7,088 nt of DNA from NCBI GenBank assembly GCA_018302915.1, contig JAGVZB010000022.1, forward strand, positions 1 through 7,088, given 5' to 3'. The stretch is from Candidatus Woesearchaeota archaeon (GTDB lineage: Archaea; Nanobdellota; Nanobdellia; SCGC-AAA011-G17; GW2011-AR20). A program made the position numbers and the translations under genes. Below are positions 1-5,627 of the stretch, one piece after another; position 1 is the stretch's first letter, and every line of letters starts with the position of its first letter. The notes under the pieces were generated by a model that had not been told where the DNA came from, did not search any database, and saw only the letters and a program-made list of their open reading frames with translations.

Positions 1-192
1 CAAATTAGTTTTTAATGGATGTTTTACAATATTAGTTATTTTCTTAACTTGATGTTTTCCAGGATTTATTGAAAAAGAGCTTATCTTGTATTCTTGAGGA
101 GTAATACAATCATTTACAAAATTTCCAATATAATTAAATTCAATTTCATTATTTTTATTAAATAATAAAAGAGGTGTATCTCCTGTAACACT
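1..192 (-). other. Intein N-terminal splicing domain inside GyrB (partial, 64 codons)
   Basis: Immediately after TDAD the frame reads SVTGDTPLLLF, a typical intein block A with Ser1 as the splicing nucleophile. None of the expected TOPRIM continuation (V/T/S-DG.HI..LLL) follows. The next residues (NKNNEIEFNYIGNFVND, then a QVKKITNIVKHPLKTN-type segment) match the usual layout of Hint-domain inteins just before block B. The reading frame stays open, as needed for protein splicing. Hand counting gives 43 G+C in 192 bases (about 22%), against about 44% in the gyrase codons at 361-480, consistent with a separately acquired mobile insert. Block B, any homing endonuclease domain, the C-terminal HN and the +1 residue are outside the window, so activity and type (mini or full-length) cannot be judged. 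Confidence 0.9.
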
Positions 193-1668
193 ATCGGCAT
201 CTGTAAGAATAATCACTTTGTGATATCTTAATTTGTTAATATTAAATTCCTCACCAATTCCACATCCAAGTGCAGTTATCAAATTAGTTATTTGCTCATT
301 TTTGAACAATTTATCTAATCTTGCTTTCTCAACATTCAATATCTTCCCTCTTAAGGGAAGTATGGCTTGAAATTTTCTGTCTCTTGCAGAAATTCCCGTT
401 CCCGCAGCACTATCTCCTTCCACAATGAACAATTCACATTTGGTAGGATCTCTCTCAGAGCAGTCAGCTAATTTTCCGGGCAAACTTCCTGACTCAAAAG
501 CTGTTTTTCTTCTTGCTAATTCCCTTGCTTTCCTTGCAGCTTCCCTTGCTTTAGCAGCGCCAATAATCTTATTGCATATTAGCTTAGCAACAGAGGGATT
601 TTCCTCAAAATAATTATTCAGGCTTTCATAAACAACAGAACTTACTAAACCTTTTACATTGGAATTTCCTAATTTTGTTTTTGTCTGCCCCTCAAACTGC
701 GGCTCTGGAACTTTTATTGAAATGACGCATGTCAATCCTTCCTTGACATCATCACCGGTTAATTTTATGTCACTAATGTTGTTTTTCCTGTCATATTCAT
801 TGATTACTCTTGTCAAGGCAGTCCTGAATCCCTCTTCATGTGTCCCGCCTTCAACAGTATTTATATTGTTTACAAAACTGTACAGCTTTGTATTATAGGA
901 ATCATTATATTGCATTGCAATCTCCACAGAAATTGAATTTTCCTTGTTGACATAAATTGGATCGCTCAAAACATTCTTTCCCTTATTAAGGTCCTTTACA
1001 AATTCTTTTAATCCGCCTTCAAAAATAAATTCCTCTTTTGAATCTGTTCTTTCATCTTCTAAGGAAATTCTTAATCCTGCATTAAGGTAAGCCAGTTCTC
1101 TCAGTCTTTTCTTTATGTAATCATAATCAAATTCATTAACAGTGAAAATCTCATCATCAGGAAGGAATGTAATCTCTGTCCCTTTTTTTTCAGTGTCACC
1201 CAAGACTTCAACCTCAGAAACTTTTCTTCCTCTCTCATATCTTTGATGAAATATTTTTCCATCCCTGTAAACTTTAACATCAAGGAATTTTGACAATGCA
1301 TTAGTTACAGAAACACCAACGCCATGCAATCCTCCTGAAATCTTGTATGTGGACTTGTCAAATTTTCCACCGGCATGCAGAACTGTCATTACTAATTCCA
1401 ATGCGGACTTCCCTTCTTCAGGATGAATATCTGTAGGAATTCCTCTTCCATCATCAATGACTGTAATAGAATTATCTTTATGGATTATTACATTTATATT
1501 TTTGCAATAGCCAGCTAATGCTTCATCTATAGAATTGTCCAAAACTTCCTGAAATATATGATGAAAACCTCTAAAAGAAGTGTCTCCTATATACATAGCA
1601 GATCTAAGCCTTACTGCCTGTAAATCTTTTAATACAGTTATGCTTTTTGCGGTATATTCTTTGCTCAT
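1..1668 (-). CDS. gyrB: DNA gyrase subunit B (GyrB), N-terminal 556 codons, interrupted by an intein
   Basis: ATPase subunit of type IIA topoisomerase; with GyrA it introduces negative supercoils using ATP. Translation is open from ATG 1668 to the window edge without a frameshift. The GHKL ATPase domain is clear: EVLDNSIDEALAG around residues 41-53 (catalytic Glu41, Mg-binding Asn45), DDGRGIP at 72-78 and GGLHGVGV at 112-119. The transducer follows, then the TOPRIM domain with EGDSAAG at 417-423, RKFQAILPLRGKILNVEKA, KLRYHK and TDAD ending at residue 492. Asp490 and Asp492 are the metal-binding DxD. Residue 493 onward is intein, not gyrase. The EGDSAAGTGIS stretch departs from the usual EGDSAGGSAK. 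ATG 1668 is preferred because an in-frame stop lies just upstream (about 1677) and the protein begins MSKEYTAKSITVLKDLQAVR, as GyrB proteins do. The rest of TOPRIM, the C-terminus and probably gyrA lie beyond the left edge. ParE is possible in principle, but the gyrase-type motifs favour GyrB. Confidence 0.95.
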   Translation of the reverse strand, partial: MSKEYTAKSITVLKDLQAVRLRSAMYIGDTSFRGFHHIFQEVLDNSIDEALAGYCKNINVIIHKDNSITVIDDGRGIPTDIHPEEGKSALELVMTVLHAGGKFDKSTYKISGGLHGVGVSVTNALSKFLDVKVYRDGKIFHQRYERGRKVSEVEVLGDTEKKGTEITFLPDDEIFTVNEFDYDYIKKRLRELAYLNAGLRISLEDERTDSKEEFIFEGGLKEFVKDLNKGKNVLSDPIYVNKENSISVEIAMQYNDSYNTKLYSFVNNINTVEGGTHEEGFRTALTRVINEYDRKNNISDIKLTGDDVKEGLTCVISIKVPEPQFEGQTKTKLGNSNVKGLVSSVVYESLNNYFEENPSVAKLICNKIIGAAKAREAARKARELARRKTAFESGSLPGKLADCSERDPTKCELFIVEGDSAAGTGISARDRKFQAILPLRGKILNVEKARLDKLFKNEQITNLITALGCGIGEEFNINKLRYHKVIILTDADSVTGDTPLLLFNKNNEIEFNYIGNFVNDCITPQEYKISSFSINPGKHQVKKITNIVKHPLKTNL

Positions 1669-1747
1669 TTCCAATTAGTCATAATTTTTTTTGATTTCAA
1701 TTTTAACCCCTAAAAATCACCTGTCTTTATCATAAAAAGGTTATTTT

Positions 1748-1755
1748 TATTTAAA
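1748..1755 (-). promoter_or_regulatory. Probable TATA box of gyrB
   Basis: On the minus strand TTTAAATA is preceded by the purine-rich GGAAAAG (BRE-like). A start about 26 nt downstream would be near 1725, giving a leader of roughly 57 nt before ATG 1668. No strong Shine-Dalgarno sequence adjoins the start codon; only GGAA is seen. Confidence 0.45.
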
Positions 1756-1834
1756 AACTTTTCCACGCCAAAACCTCAAAATTTAAGCACTACAAGCCTT
1801 GTATTGCCAAAATAGAAAAAATGCTACAGAAAGA

Positions 1835-1842
1835 TTTATAAA
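1835..1842 (+). promoter_or_regulatory. Distal TATA box (TTTATAAA) upstream of the MNT-HEPN operon
   Basis: TTTATAAA lies inside the 14-mer AAAGATTTATAAAG, identical to the block just before the antitoxin start codon 110 bp downstream. A start near 1861-1866 is predicted. No ORF begins there, so the likely product is a second, leadered mRNA for the same operon, with the repeat array in its leader. Confidence 0.45.
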
Positions 1843-1909
1843 GAAATTATGTAAAATTTTAACATTTCAAGAATAAGGTTATTATAGTCTTATTTAATAG
1901 CAATAAAAG

Positions 1910-1974
1910 AATAAAAACGATTGTTTTTATATAAAAACAAAAGATTTATAAAGTTTAAAAATAAAAACGATTGT
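1910..1974. repeat. Operator-like array: ATAAAAAC half-sites and 20-bp palindrome
   Basis: A 15-bp direct repeat AATAAAAACGATTGT occurs at 1910-1924 and 1960-1974. Between the two copies lies the perfect 20-bp palindrome TTGTTTTTATATAAAAACAA (1921-1940). Taken as half-sites, ATAAAAAC occurs at 1911-1918, 1931-1938 and 1961-1968, with the inverted GTTTTTAT at 1923-1930. The array surrounds the proximal TATA box and runs up to the antitoxin start codon, a layout suited to autorepression by a winged-helix protein. The likely ligand is the downstream HTH-MNT protein; that is inference. Confidence 0.75.
1945..1952 (+). promoter_or_regulatory. Proximal TATA box (TTTATAAA), leaderless promoter of the MNT-HEPN operon
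   Basis: The box is centred about 26 nt before A1975 of the ATG, the standard archaeal TATA-to-start distance, with a purine-rich AAAAG upstream. This predicts transcription starting at the start codon, which decides in favour of ATG 1975 over the upstream TTG at 1921. Confidence 0.65.
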
Positions 1975-2526
1975 ATGCAAGAATTAATGTTACTAAATGT
2001 TATAAAATTCTTTTTAGAAAACCCTTATGAAGAGGTATATTTAAGACAATTAGCAAAAAAACTAAAAATAAGTCCATTTGCAACAAAAAAATATTGTGAT
2101 CTATTAACGAGAGAAAACTTAATCAAAGAAGAAAGAAAAGCCAACTTAAGATATTTTAAAGCAAATGTTAACAATTTATTTTTCAAACAACTTAAAATAT
2201 CTAATAATATAAATATAATCTTAAAGTCTGGATTGATTGAATTCTTAAAAGAGAATATAGCAAATATTTCTTCTATAGTTTTATTTGGATCAATAGCAAA
2301 AGGAGAAGATGATAAGAATAGTGATGTTGATCTTTTGATAATAGGAAAAGAAAAACATCTTATTTTAATAAAAATTGAAGAAAAAATTAAAAAAAGGATA
2401 ACGCCCCACATTCTTAGTTGGAGTGAATGGAATAAAAAAGCAAAACAAGATACAGCTTTTTACAATGAAGTTGTAAATTACGGAATATCTCTTTATGGAG
2501 AATTACCTTTAATAAAATGGAAATAA
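1975..2526 (+). CDS. Winged-helix + MNT-family nucleotidyltransferase (putative antitoxin)
   Basis: 183 aa. Residues 1-65 look like a winged helix-turn-helix (YLRQLAKKLKIS, ATKKYCDLLTRENLI, then a wing with KANLRYFKAN). Residues 97-175 form a minimal nucleotidyltransferase (MNT) of the DNA polymerase beta superfamily: VLFGSIAKGEDDKNSDVDLL has G105-S106, then D117 and D119 in the GSx10DxD pattern. A third catalytic Asp on the later strand is not obvious (RITPHILSWSEW), so catalytic competence is uncertain. In described MNT-HEPN pairs the MNT protein neutralises the HEPN toxin by adding AMP to it; here that is inferred from family and gene order. The fused DNA-binding domain suggests it also represses its own operon at the 1910-1974 array. 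ATG 1975 was chosen because the TATA box is 26 nt upstream; TTG 1921 would add 18 low-complexity residues encoded by the operator. The stop overlaps the next gene by 10 nt. Confidence 0.85.
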   Translation: MQELMLLNVIKFFLENPYEEVYLRQLAKKLKISPFATKKYCDLLTRENLIKEERKANLRYFKANVNNLFFKQLKISNNINIILKSGLIEFLKENIANISSIVLFGSIAKGEDDKNSDVDLLIIGKEKHLILIKIEEKIKKRITPHILSWSEWNKKAKQDTAFYNEVVNYGISLYGELPLIKWK

Positions 2527-2942
2527 CAAAATTAGAAGATTGTTTTAGATTTAGATTATTAAGAGATATAAAACCTGATAAAGAAAAAACAAAAAGATCA
2601 TTGGAAATCTCTAAACACAGATTAAATGAAGCTGAAAATGTATTAAAACTTAAAATATATGAATATGTAATACTTGAAGCTTATATGTCAATGTTTCATG
2701 CTGCAAGAGCTTTATTATACAAAAATGGGATTCAAGAAAAAAGTCATTTTGCAATGTACATTTATCTAAAAGAAAAATATAGTAATAAAATACCATTACA
2801 TATCTTAAATTTATTAAATATTCATAGGACTGAAAGGCATGAAGCAATGTACGGCTTGGAGTATAAACCAACAGAAGAAGATGCTGTAACTGCAATACAA
2901 GATGCAAAGATTTTTATTAAAGAAATAGAAAAGTGTATTTAA
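2517..2942 (+). CDS. HEPN-domain protein (putative RNase toxin of the MNT-HEPN pair)
   Basis: 141 aa, all-helical. Recognised as HEPN (UPF0332-like) from EAYMSMFHAARALLYKNGIQEKSHFA at 54-79, from HRTERHEAMYGLEY at 103-116, and from the C-terminal helix TEEDAVTAIQDAKIFIKEIE. HEPN proteins act as homodimeric metal-independent RNases through an Rx4-6H motif. Here the motif region reads R104-T-E-R107-H108-E-A-M-Y112, so Arg-to-His spacing is shorter than canonical; Y112 could correspond to the tyrosine that the partner nucleotidyltransferase modifies in HepT-type toxins (inference). The gene starts inside the preceding one (10-nt overlap, different frame) with no visible Shine-Dalgarno sequence, which implies translational coupling. 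Its stop overlaps by 4 nt the stop of the convergent 603-aa gene. Base composition is strongly AT-rich, like its partner and unlike the genes beyond. A non-toxic accessory HEPN protein is the alternative. Confidence 0.85.
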   Translation: MEITKLEDCFRFRLLRDIKPDKEKTKRSLEISKHRLNEAENVLKLKIYEYVILEAYMSMFHAARALLYKNGIQEKSHFAMYIYLKEKYSNKIPLHILNLLNIHRTERHEAMYGLEYKPTEEDAVTAIQDAKIFIKEIEKCI

Positions 2943-4750
2943 TACCCAATCATTATTTCAATATCTTTTCCAAAAATACCCTTCAAATCTTCAACCAATT
3001 TCTCTTTTATGAATACTCTTGAATGAATCTTGACATTTTTTGTGAATTTCTCAAAATCCTCAATGGAGCTTTTACTGATGTCTTTTAATCTTCCATCCTT
3101 TATATTGGCTTTGCTCACGGTTTTTTCCTTGGCATCTATGTCCTCAATGACAAAAACATCATTTCCAAAAATATAAACATCGCCATATTTATTTCCATAC
3201 TTAACCCTTACTCTTACCCTCTCAAGTTCATATTCTCTCTTCCTTTGAATGAACTCAGCAATGGATTTAAGGAAAATTCTTGCTTCTCTTGCTGTTTTGT
3301 CATTCTCTGCCTTGCTCAATCTCTTTGATTTTGTTTCCTTTACTTTCTTGTAAATCTCCATATATTTCTTGGGAACTTCATTCCTATTCACAAGTTTCCT
3401 GAATTCCTGCTCTATCTCGCCGTCAACCTTGTAAACATTCAATAAATCTTTTATTAATGCATTGCAGCTTTCATACAAATTATCGACATTTTCCCTGTCC
3501 TTTTGCTTTTGCAGTGTGTCGAATAATCCTTTAATTGCCTTGAGATATTCCTTGCTTCTGTTAAGAAAATCATCAATTTGTTTCCCTGAAACTTCCTTTA
3601 GTTTTCCATGCTCGATATTCTTGTAAAATCCTCTTACATCTTCCAGTAATTTGACATGTTTTTCCATGAATAATTTTTCTTTCTTTACAAAAATATCCCT
3701 CATAAGGCTTATTGTTTCCTTTGGTGTTGGGGGATTTACTCCATACAGCATCAATGCAGCCTGTGCAGGATTAAGGATTGCATAATAAAGATCCTCGCCG
3801 ACAACGCTTAATAGTTTGAATCTTGTCCTTTCAAGCATTTTCTCTCCGACGTCCATCTGCATGTCTATTGCTTCAGGGCTTGGCCTTATTCTTCCCATCT
3901 TTAATAATAATCTCCATGGCATGAACATTCCCCTGTCATAAAGAGGAACCCCATCCCTTATGAAAGTAAACATGACAGGATGTGCATCCTTTACAGCCTC
4001 CCAAAAATCGGTCAATATGTAAGTCTGAACATGAAATTGTTTTTTTACCCCTGCAATTCTTGAAGCTTCAGCGCCATAGCTTAATATTATCCCCCTTAAT
4101 CTTTCCTTCAGTTCATATCTGCTCATTCTTTTTACATCAGTGTCATCAACGATTATGTAAACATCAATGTCATTGCTTTTCTTGTCTCCTCTGAACAAGG
4201 AACCGGCTGCAATATAGCTGAAAATATACTTGTCAAACTTTTTTATGACCATATTTTTATGGATTTCTGAAACTTTTATTCCGGCCAGGAATTCATTTGG
4301 ATCATAAAATATTGCCCCTAAAGAAATTAATTGTAAGAATTCATATCTTCCATCAAAGCAGTCTTCCTTGATTTCAAATATTAACTTTACTTTTACCAGA
4401 AAATTTTCATCAACGCCCTTGGCAATCTCCTGGGCAGACTTGGTTATGTTGTGCTTAAGCTCAAACATTTCCTTTTTGTTCTGGTCATCAACAAGAACAA
4501 GCAGGTTTATCTTGTCTTTGTTCTCTTCCTCTAATTTTTCATCTTTTTTAACGCCTGCATCCATATAGCTTGAAAACCTTAAAGGGCTTACATTAGGCAG
4601 CAATGCAATTCCGATGATCTCCTTGTGCTTTTTTACAGCTTCTTTCTTGAACTTGTCTATCTTGTTTTTTATCTGCTCGAATTTTTTCTGCAGCTCAGGA
4701 TTTATCTGGAACTTGTCCTGATATTCATAGATATTATCTTCTTCACTCAT
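2939..4750 (-). CDS. 603-aa tandem nucleotidyltransferase-fold protein with HEPN-like helical region
   Basis: Not a named gene. Residues 172-272 form a recognisable polymerase-beta-type nucleotidyltransferase: YIAAGSLFRGDKKSNDIDVYIIVDD gives G183-S184 and D194/D196 (GSx9DxD), ending in a GVPLYDRG segment. Residues 45-150 look like a decayed copy of the same fold: a strand INLLVLVDD where the acidic pair is lost, VKVKLIFEIKED, and GAIFYDP in the place of GVPLYDR; no GS motif is seen. Residues 300-415 are helical and HEPN-like (DLYYAILNPAQAALMLYGV...PPTPKE), with only a degenerate possible motif (R373, K377-N378, H381). A charged coiled-coil-like stretch (about 415-510) follows, then a beta-rich tail (510-603). 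The substrate is unknown. ATG 4750 overlaps the upstream membrane-protein gene by 8 nt, suggesting coupled translation. G+C is near 50% in its middle (30/60 at 3841-3900), unlike the adjoining MNT-HEPN pair, so it probably belongs to the host backbone. Confidence 0.8.
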   Translation of the reverse strand: MSEEDNIYEYQDKFQINPELQKKFEQIKNKIDKFKKEAVKKHKEIIGIALLPNVSPLRFSSYMDAGVKKDEKLEEENKDKINLLVLVDDQNKKEMFELKHNITKSAQEIAKGVDENFLVKVKLIFEIKEDCFDGRYEFLQLISLGAIFYDPNEFLAGIKVSEIHKNMVIKKFDKYIFSYIAAGSLFRGDKKSNDIDVYIIVDDTDVKRMSRYELKERLRGIILSYGAEASRIAGVKKQFHVQTYILTDFWEAVKDAHPVMFTFIRDGVPLYDRGMFMPWRLLLKMGRIRPSPEAIDMQMDVGEKMLERTRFKLLSVVGEDLYYAILNPAQAALMLYGVNPPTPKETISLMRDIFVKKEKLFMEKHVKLLEDVRGFYKNIEHGKLKEVSGKQIDDFLNRSKEYLKAIKGLFDTLQKQKDRENVDNLYESCNALIKDLLNVYKVDGEIEQEFRKLVNRNEVPKKYMEIYKKVKETKSKRLSKAENDKTAREARIFLKSIAEFIQRKREYELERVRVRVKYGNKYGDVYIFGNDVFVIEDIDAKEKTVSKANIKDGRLKDISKSSIEDFEKFTKNVKIHSRVFIKEKLVEDLKGIFGKDIEIMIGY

Positions 4751-5351
4751 TTTTATTGCTCAAACCCTTCTTTTTCAATATATATAATCCAACGGTTAAT
4801 ATTAAAAAGGTTGCGCCTGGGATTAAAATCATGCTTAAGGTTTGATTCACGCTAGTAACGATCCAATTTCCTGCAATCATTGCAATATTTTCAGGAATAA
4901 GCCTGTTTAATGCATTGATGATTAAGAATTTATGATAAACATAGGATAATAAAAGAATTATAAAAGATGTCAGAGAAGCATTCCTGATGCCTTCCATAAA
5001 TCCCAACGATACTATAAATAACGCAAAACCAAGGGCAAAAGTCATGATTCCTAATGTCCTTGCAAGGTTTAGATGATAAACATACTTGTCAATTTGTTCT
5101 TTTATTTTATTGAGTATTTCTTTCTTTAAATTAATGCAGCCTTCATCATCGGGATTATCCTTGCATAATTTTTCCAGATCATTGAATTCTGAATCATTAA
5201 ACAAGATATTAGAATTATTGTTGAAGTCATTTTCAAGGACATCAAAATTATTGACAAGTAAAATGCCAAAATAAGACAGAATAAACAAGGTAATTCCAGA
5301 TACGACAAGCAGACCGGCAAAAAATTTTCCAATGCTTTTCAAAAAACCCAT
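4743..5351 (-). CDS. Four-helix membrane protein of unknown function
   Basis: 202 aa, not recognised as a named family. Hydrophobic segments lie at about 11-33, 97-118, 125-146 and 171-192. Between the first and second is an acidic, Asn-rich loop of about 60 residues with two cysteines (C63 and C72, in LCKDNPDDEGC) that could form a disulfide if it is extracytoplasmic. The C-terminus is basic (KKKGLSNKNE), favouring a cytoplasmic tail. The ATG is one base after the stop of the small upstream membrane gene, and GAGGT (5359-5355), a Shine-Dalgarno match, spans the upstream stop codon only 3 nt from the ATG. The downstream end overlaps the 603-aa nucleotidyltransferase gene by 8 nt. The tight packing supports one operon of three genes. 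Confidence 0.8.
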   Translation of the reverse strand: MGFLKSIGKFFAGLLVVSGITLFILSYFGILLVNNFDVLENDFNNNSNILFNDSEFNDLEKLCKDNPDDEGCINLKKEILNKIKEQIDKYVYHLNLARTLGIMTFALGFALFIVSLGFMEGIRNASLTSFIILLLSYVYHKFLIINALNRLIPENIAMIAGNWIVTSVNQTLSMILIPGATFLILTVGLYILKKKGLSNKNE

Positions 5352-5352
5352 T

Positions 5353-5556
5353 TTACCTCAGGATTAAGATTAATAATAATACCAATGCAATTATTATGAA
5401 TATATTTCCTTTGTTGAGTATAAGGTAAATTATGACAGCAATAAGAATTATGGAGATTAATGTCTTTCCCCTTCCTTTTTTCTTTATCTCTTGCTTCTTC
5501 AGCAATTTCTGAAATTCCTTGCTCTTCTGTAATTTTCTCAGCTCTTCCTTATTCAT
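5353..5556 (-). CDS. Small membrane protein with basic N-terminal helix
   Basis: 67 aa, no recognised family. Residues 1-31 are highly charged and likely helical (MNKEELRKLQKSKEFQKLL, then a KKKGRGK cluster). Two very hydrophobic Ile/Leu segments follow, about 33-47 and 51-66, separated by NKG, so a hairpin with both ends cytoplasmic is likely. First gene of the minus-strand operon. A TATA box centred about 27 nt before the ATG predicts a leaderless message and supports this start. One base separates its stop from the next start codon. A role anchoring or assisting the 202-aa membrane protein is possible, but only from gene order. Confidence 0.7.
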   Translation of the reverse strand: MNKEELRKLQKSKEFQKLLKKQEIKKKGRGKTLISIILIAVIIYLILNKGNIFIIIALVLLLILILR

Positions 5557-5579
5557 ATATTGTAAAATGAGTTTTAAGA

Positions 5580-5587
5580 TATATAAA
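5580..5587 (-). promoter_or_regulatory. TATA box (TTTATATA) for the minus-strand membrane/NTase operon
   Basis: On the minus strand TTTATATA is centred at about 5583.5, giving a predicted start near 5557, next to ATG 5556. This implies leaderless transcription of the three-gene operon. Confidence 0.65.
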
Positions 5588-5598
5588 TATTGCTAAAA

Positions 5599-5606
5599 TT
5601 TATAAA
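5599..5606 (+). promoter_or_regulatory. TATA box (TTTATAAA) for the RmlA-like gene
   Basis: The box is centred at about 5602.5, about 26 nt before A5628 of the start codon, with the purine-rich GCTAAAA upstream. It predicts a leaderless mRNA and confirms ATG 5628. It sits back-to-back with the opposing promoter at 5580-5587. Confidence 0.65.
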
Positions 5607-5627
5607 TAATCTCCATCCATCATTGTT

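Larger units (their letters stand above)
1669..1974. other. Divergent intergenic control region between gyrB and the MNT-HEPN module
   Basis: About 306 bp without a supported gene. It holds the gyrB promoter (1748-1755, minus), two identical AAAGATTTATAAAG blocks (1830-1843 and 1940-1953, plus) and the ATAAAAAC repeat/palindrome array (1910-1974). I see no RNA gene or riboswitch here. Between 1760 and 1825 nothing specific is recognised. Confidence 0.7.

Noticed and set aside
425..1301. Short ORFs on the plus strand (425-613, 659-898) and an out-of-frame minus-strand ORF (1113-1301) within gyrB
   Set aside because: They are shadows of the continuous gyrB frame, which carries all the family motifs.
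1703..1722. Tiny upstream ORF in the gyrB leader (GTG ATT TTT AGG GGT TAA) behind an AGGTGAT-like sequence
   Set aside because: Only five codons, at the extreme 5' end of the predicted leader; no evidence it is translated.
1921..1974. Alternative TTG start for the HTH-MNT protein, adding 18 residues
   Set aside because: The added sequence is low complexity and made of the operator palindrome and TATA box; ATG 1975 lies 26 nt from TTTATAAA.
3982..4855. Plus-strand ORFs antisense to the 603-aa gene (3982-4194, 4368-4568, 4625-4855)
   Set aside because: They have no recognisable domain, start signal or TATA box; the minus-strand frame is coherent.
5086..5332. ORFs overlapping the 202-aa membrane protein (5086-5274 plus, 5126-5332 minus)
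   Set aside because: Out-of-frame shadows; the 202-aa frame has proper membrane segments, operon spacing and a Shine-Dalgarno site.
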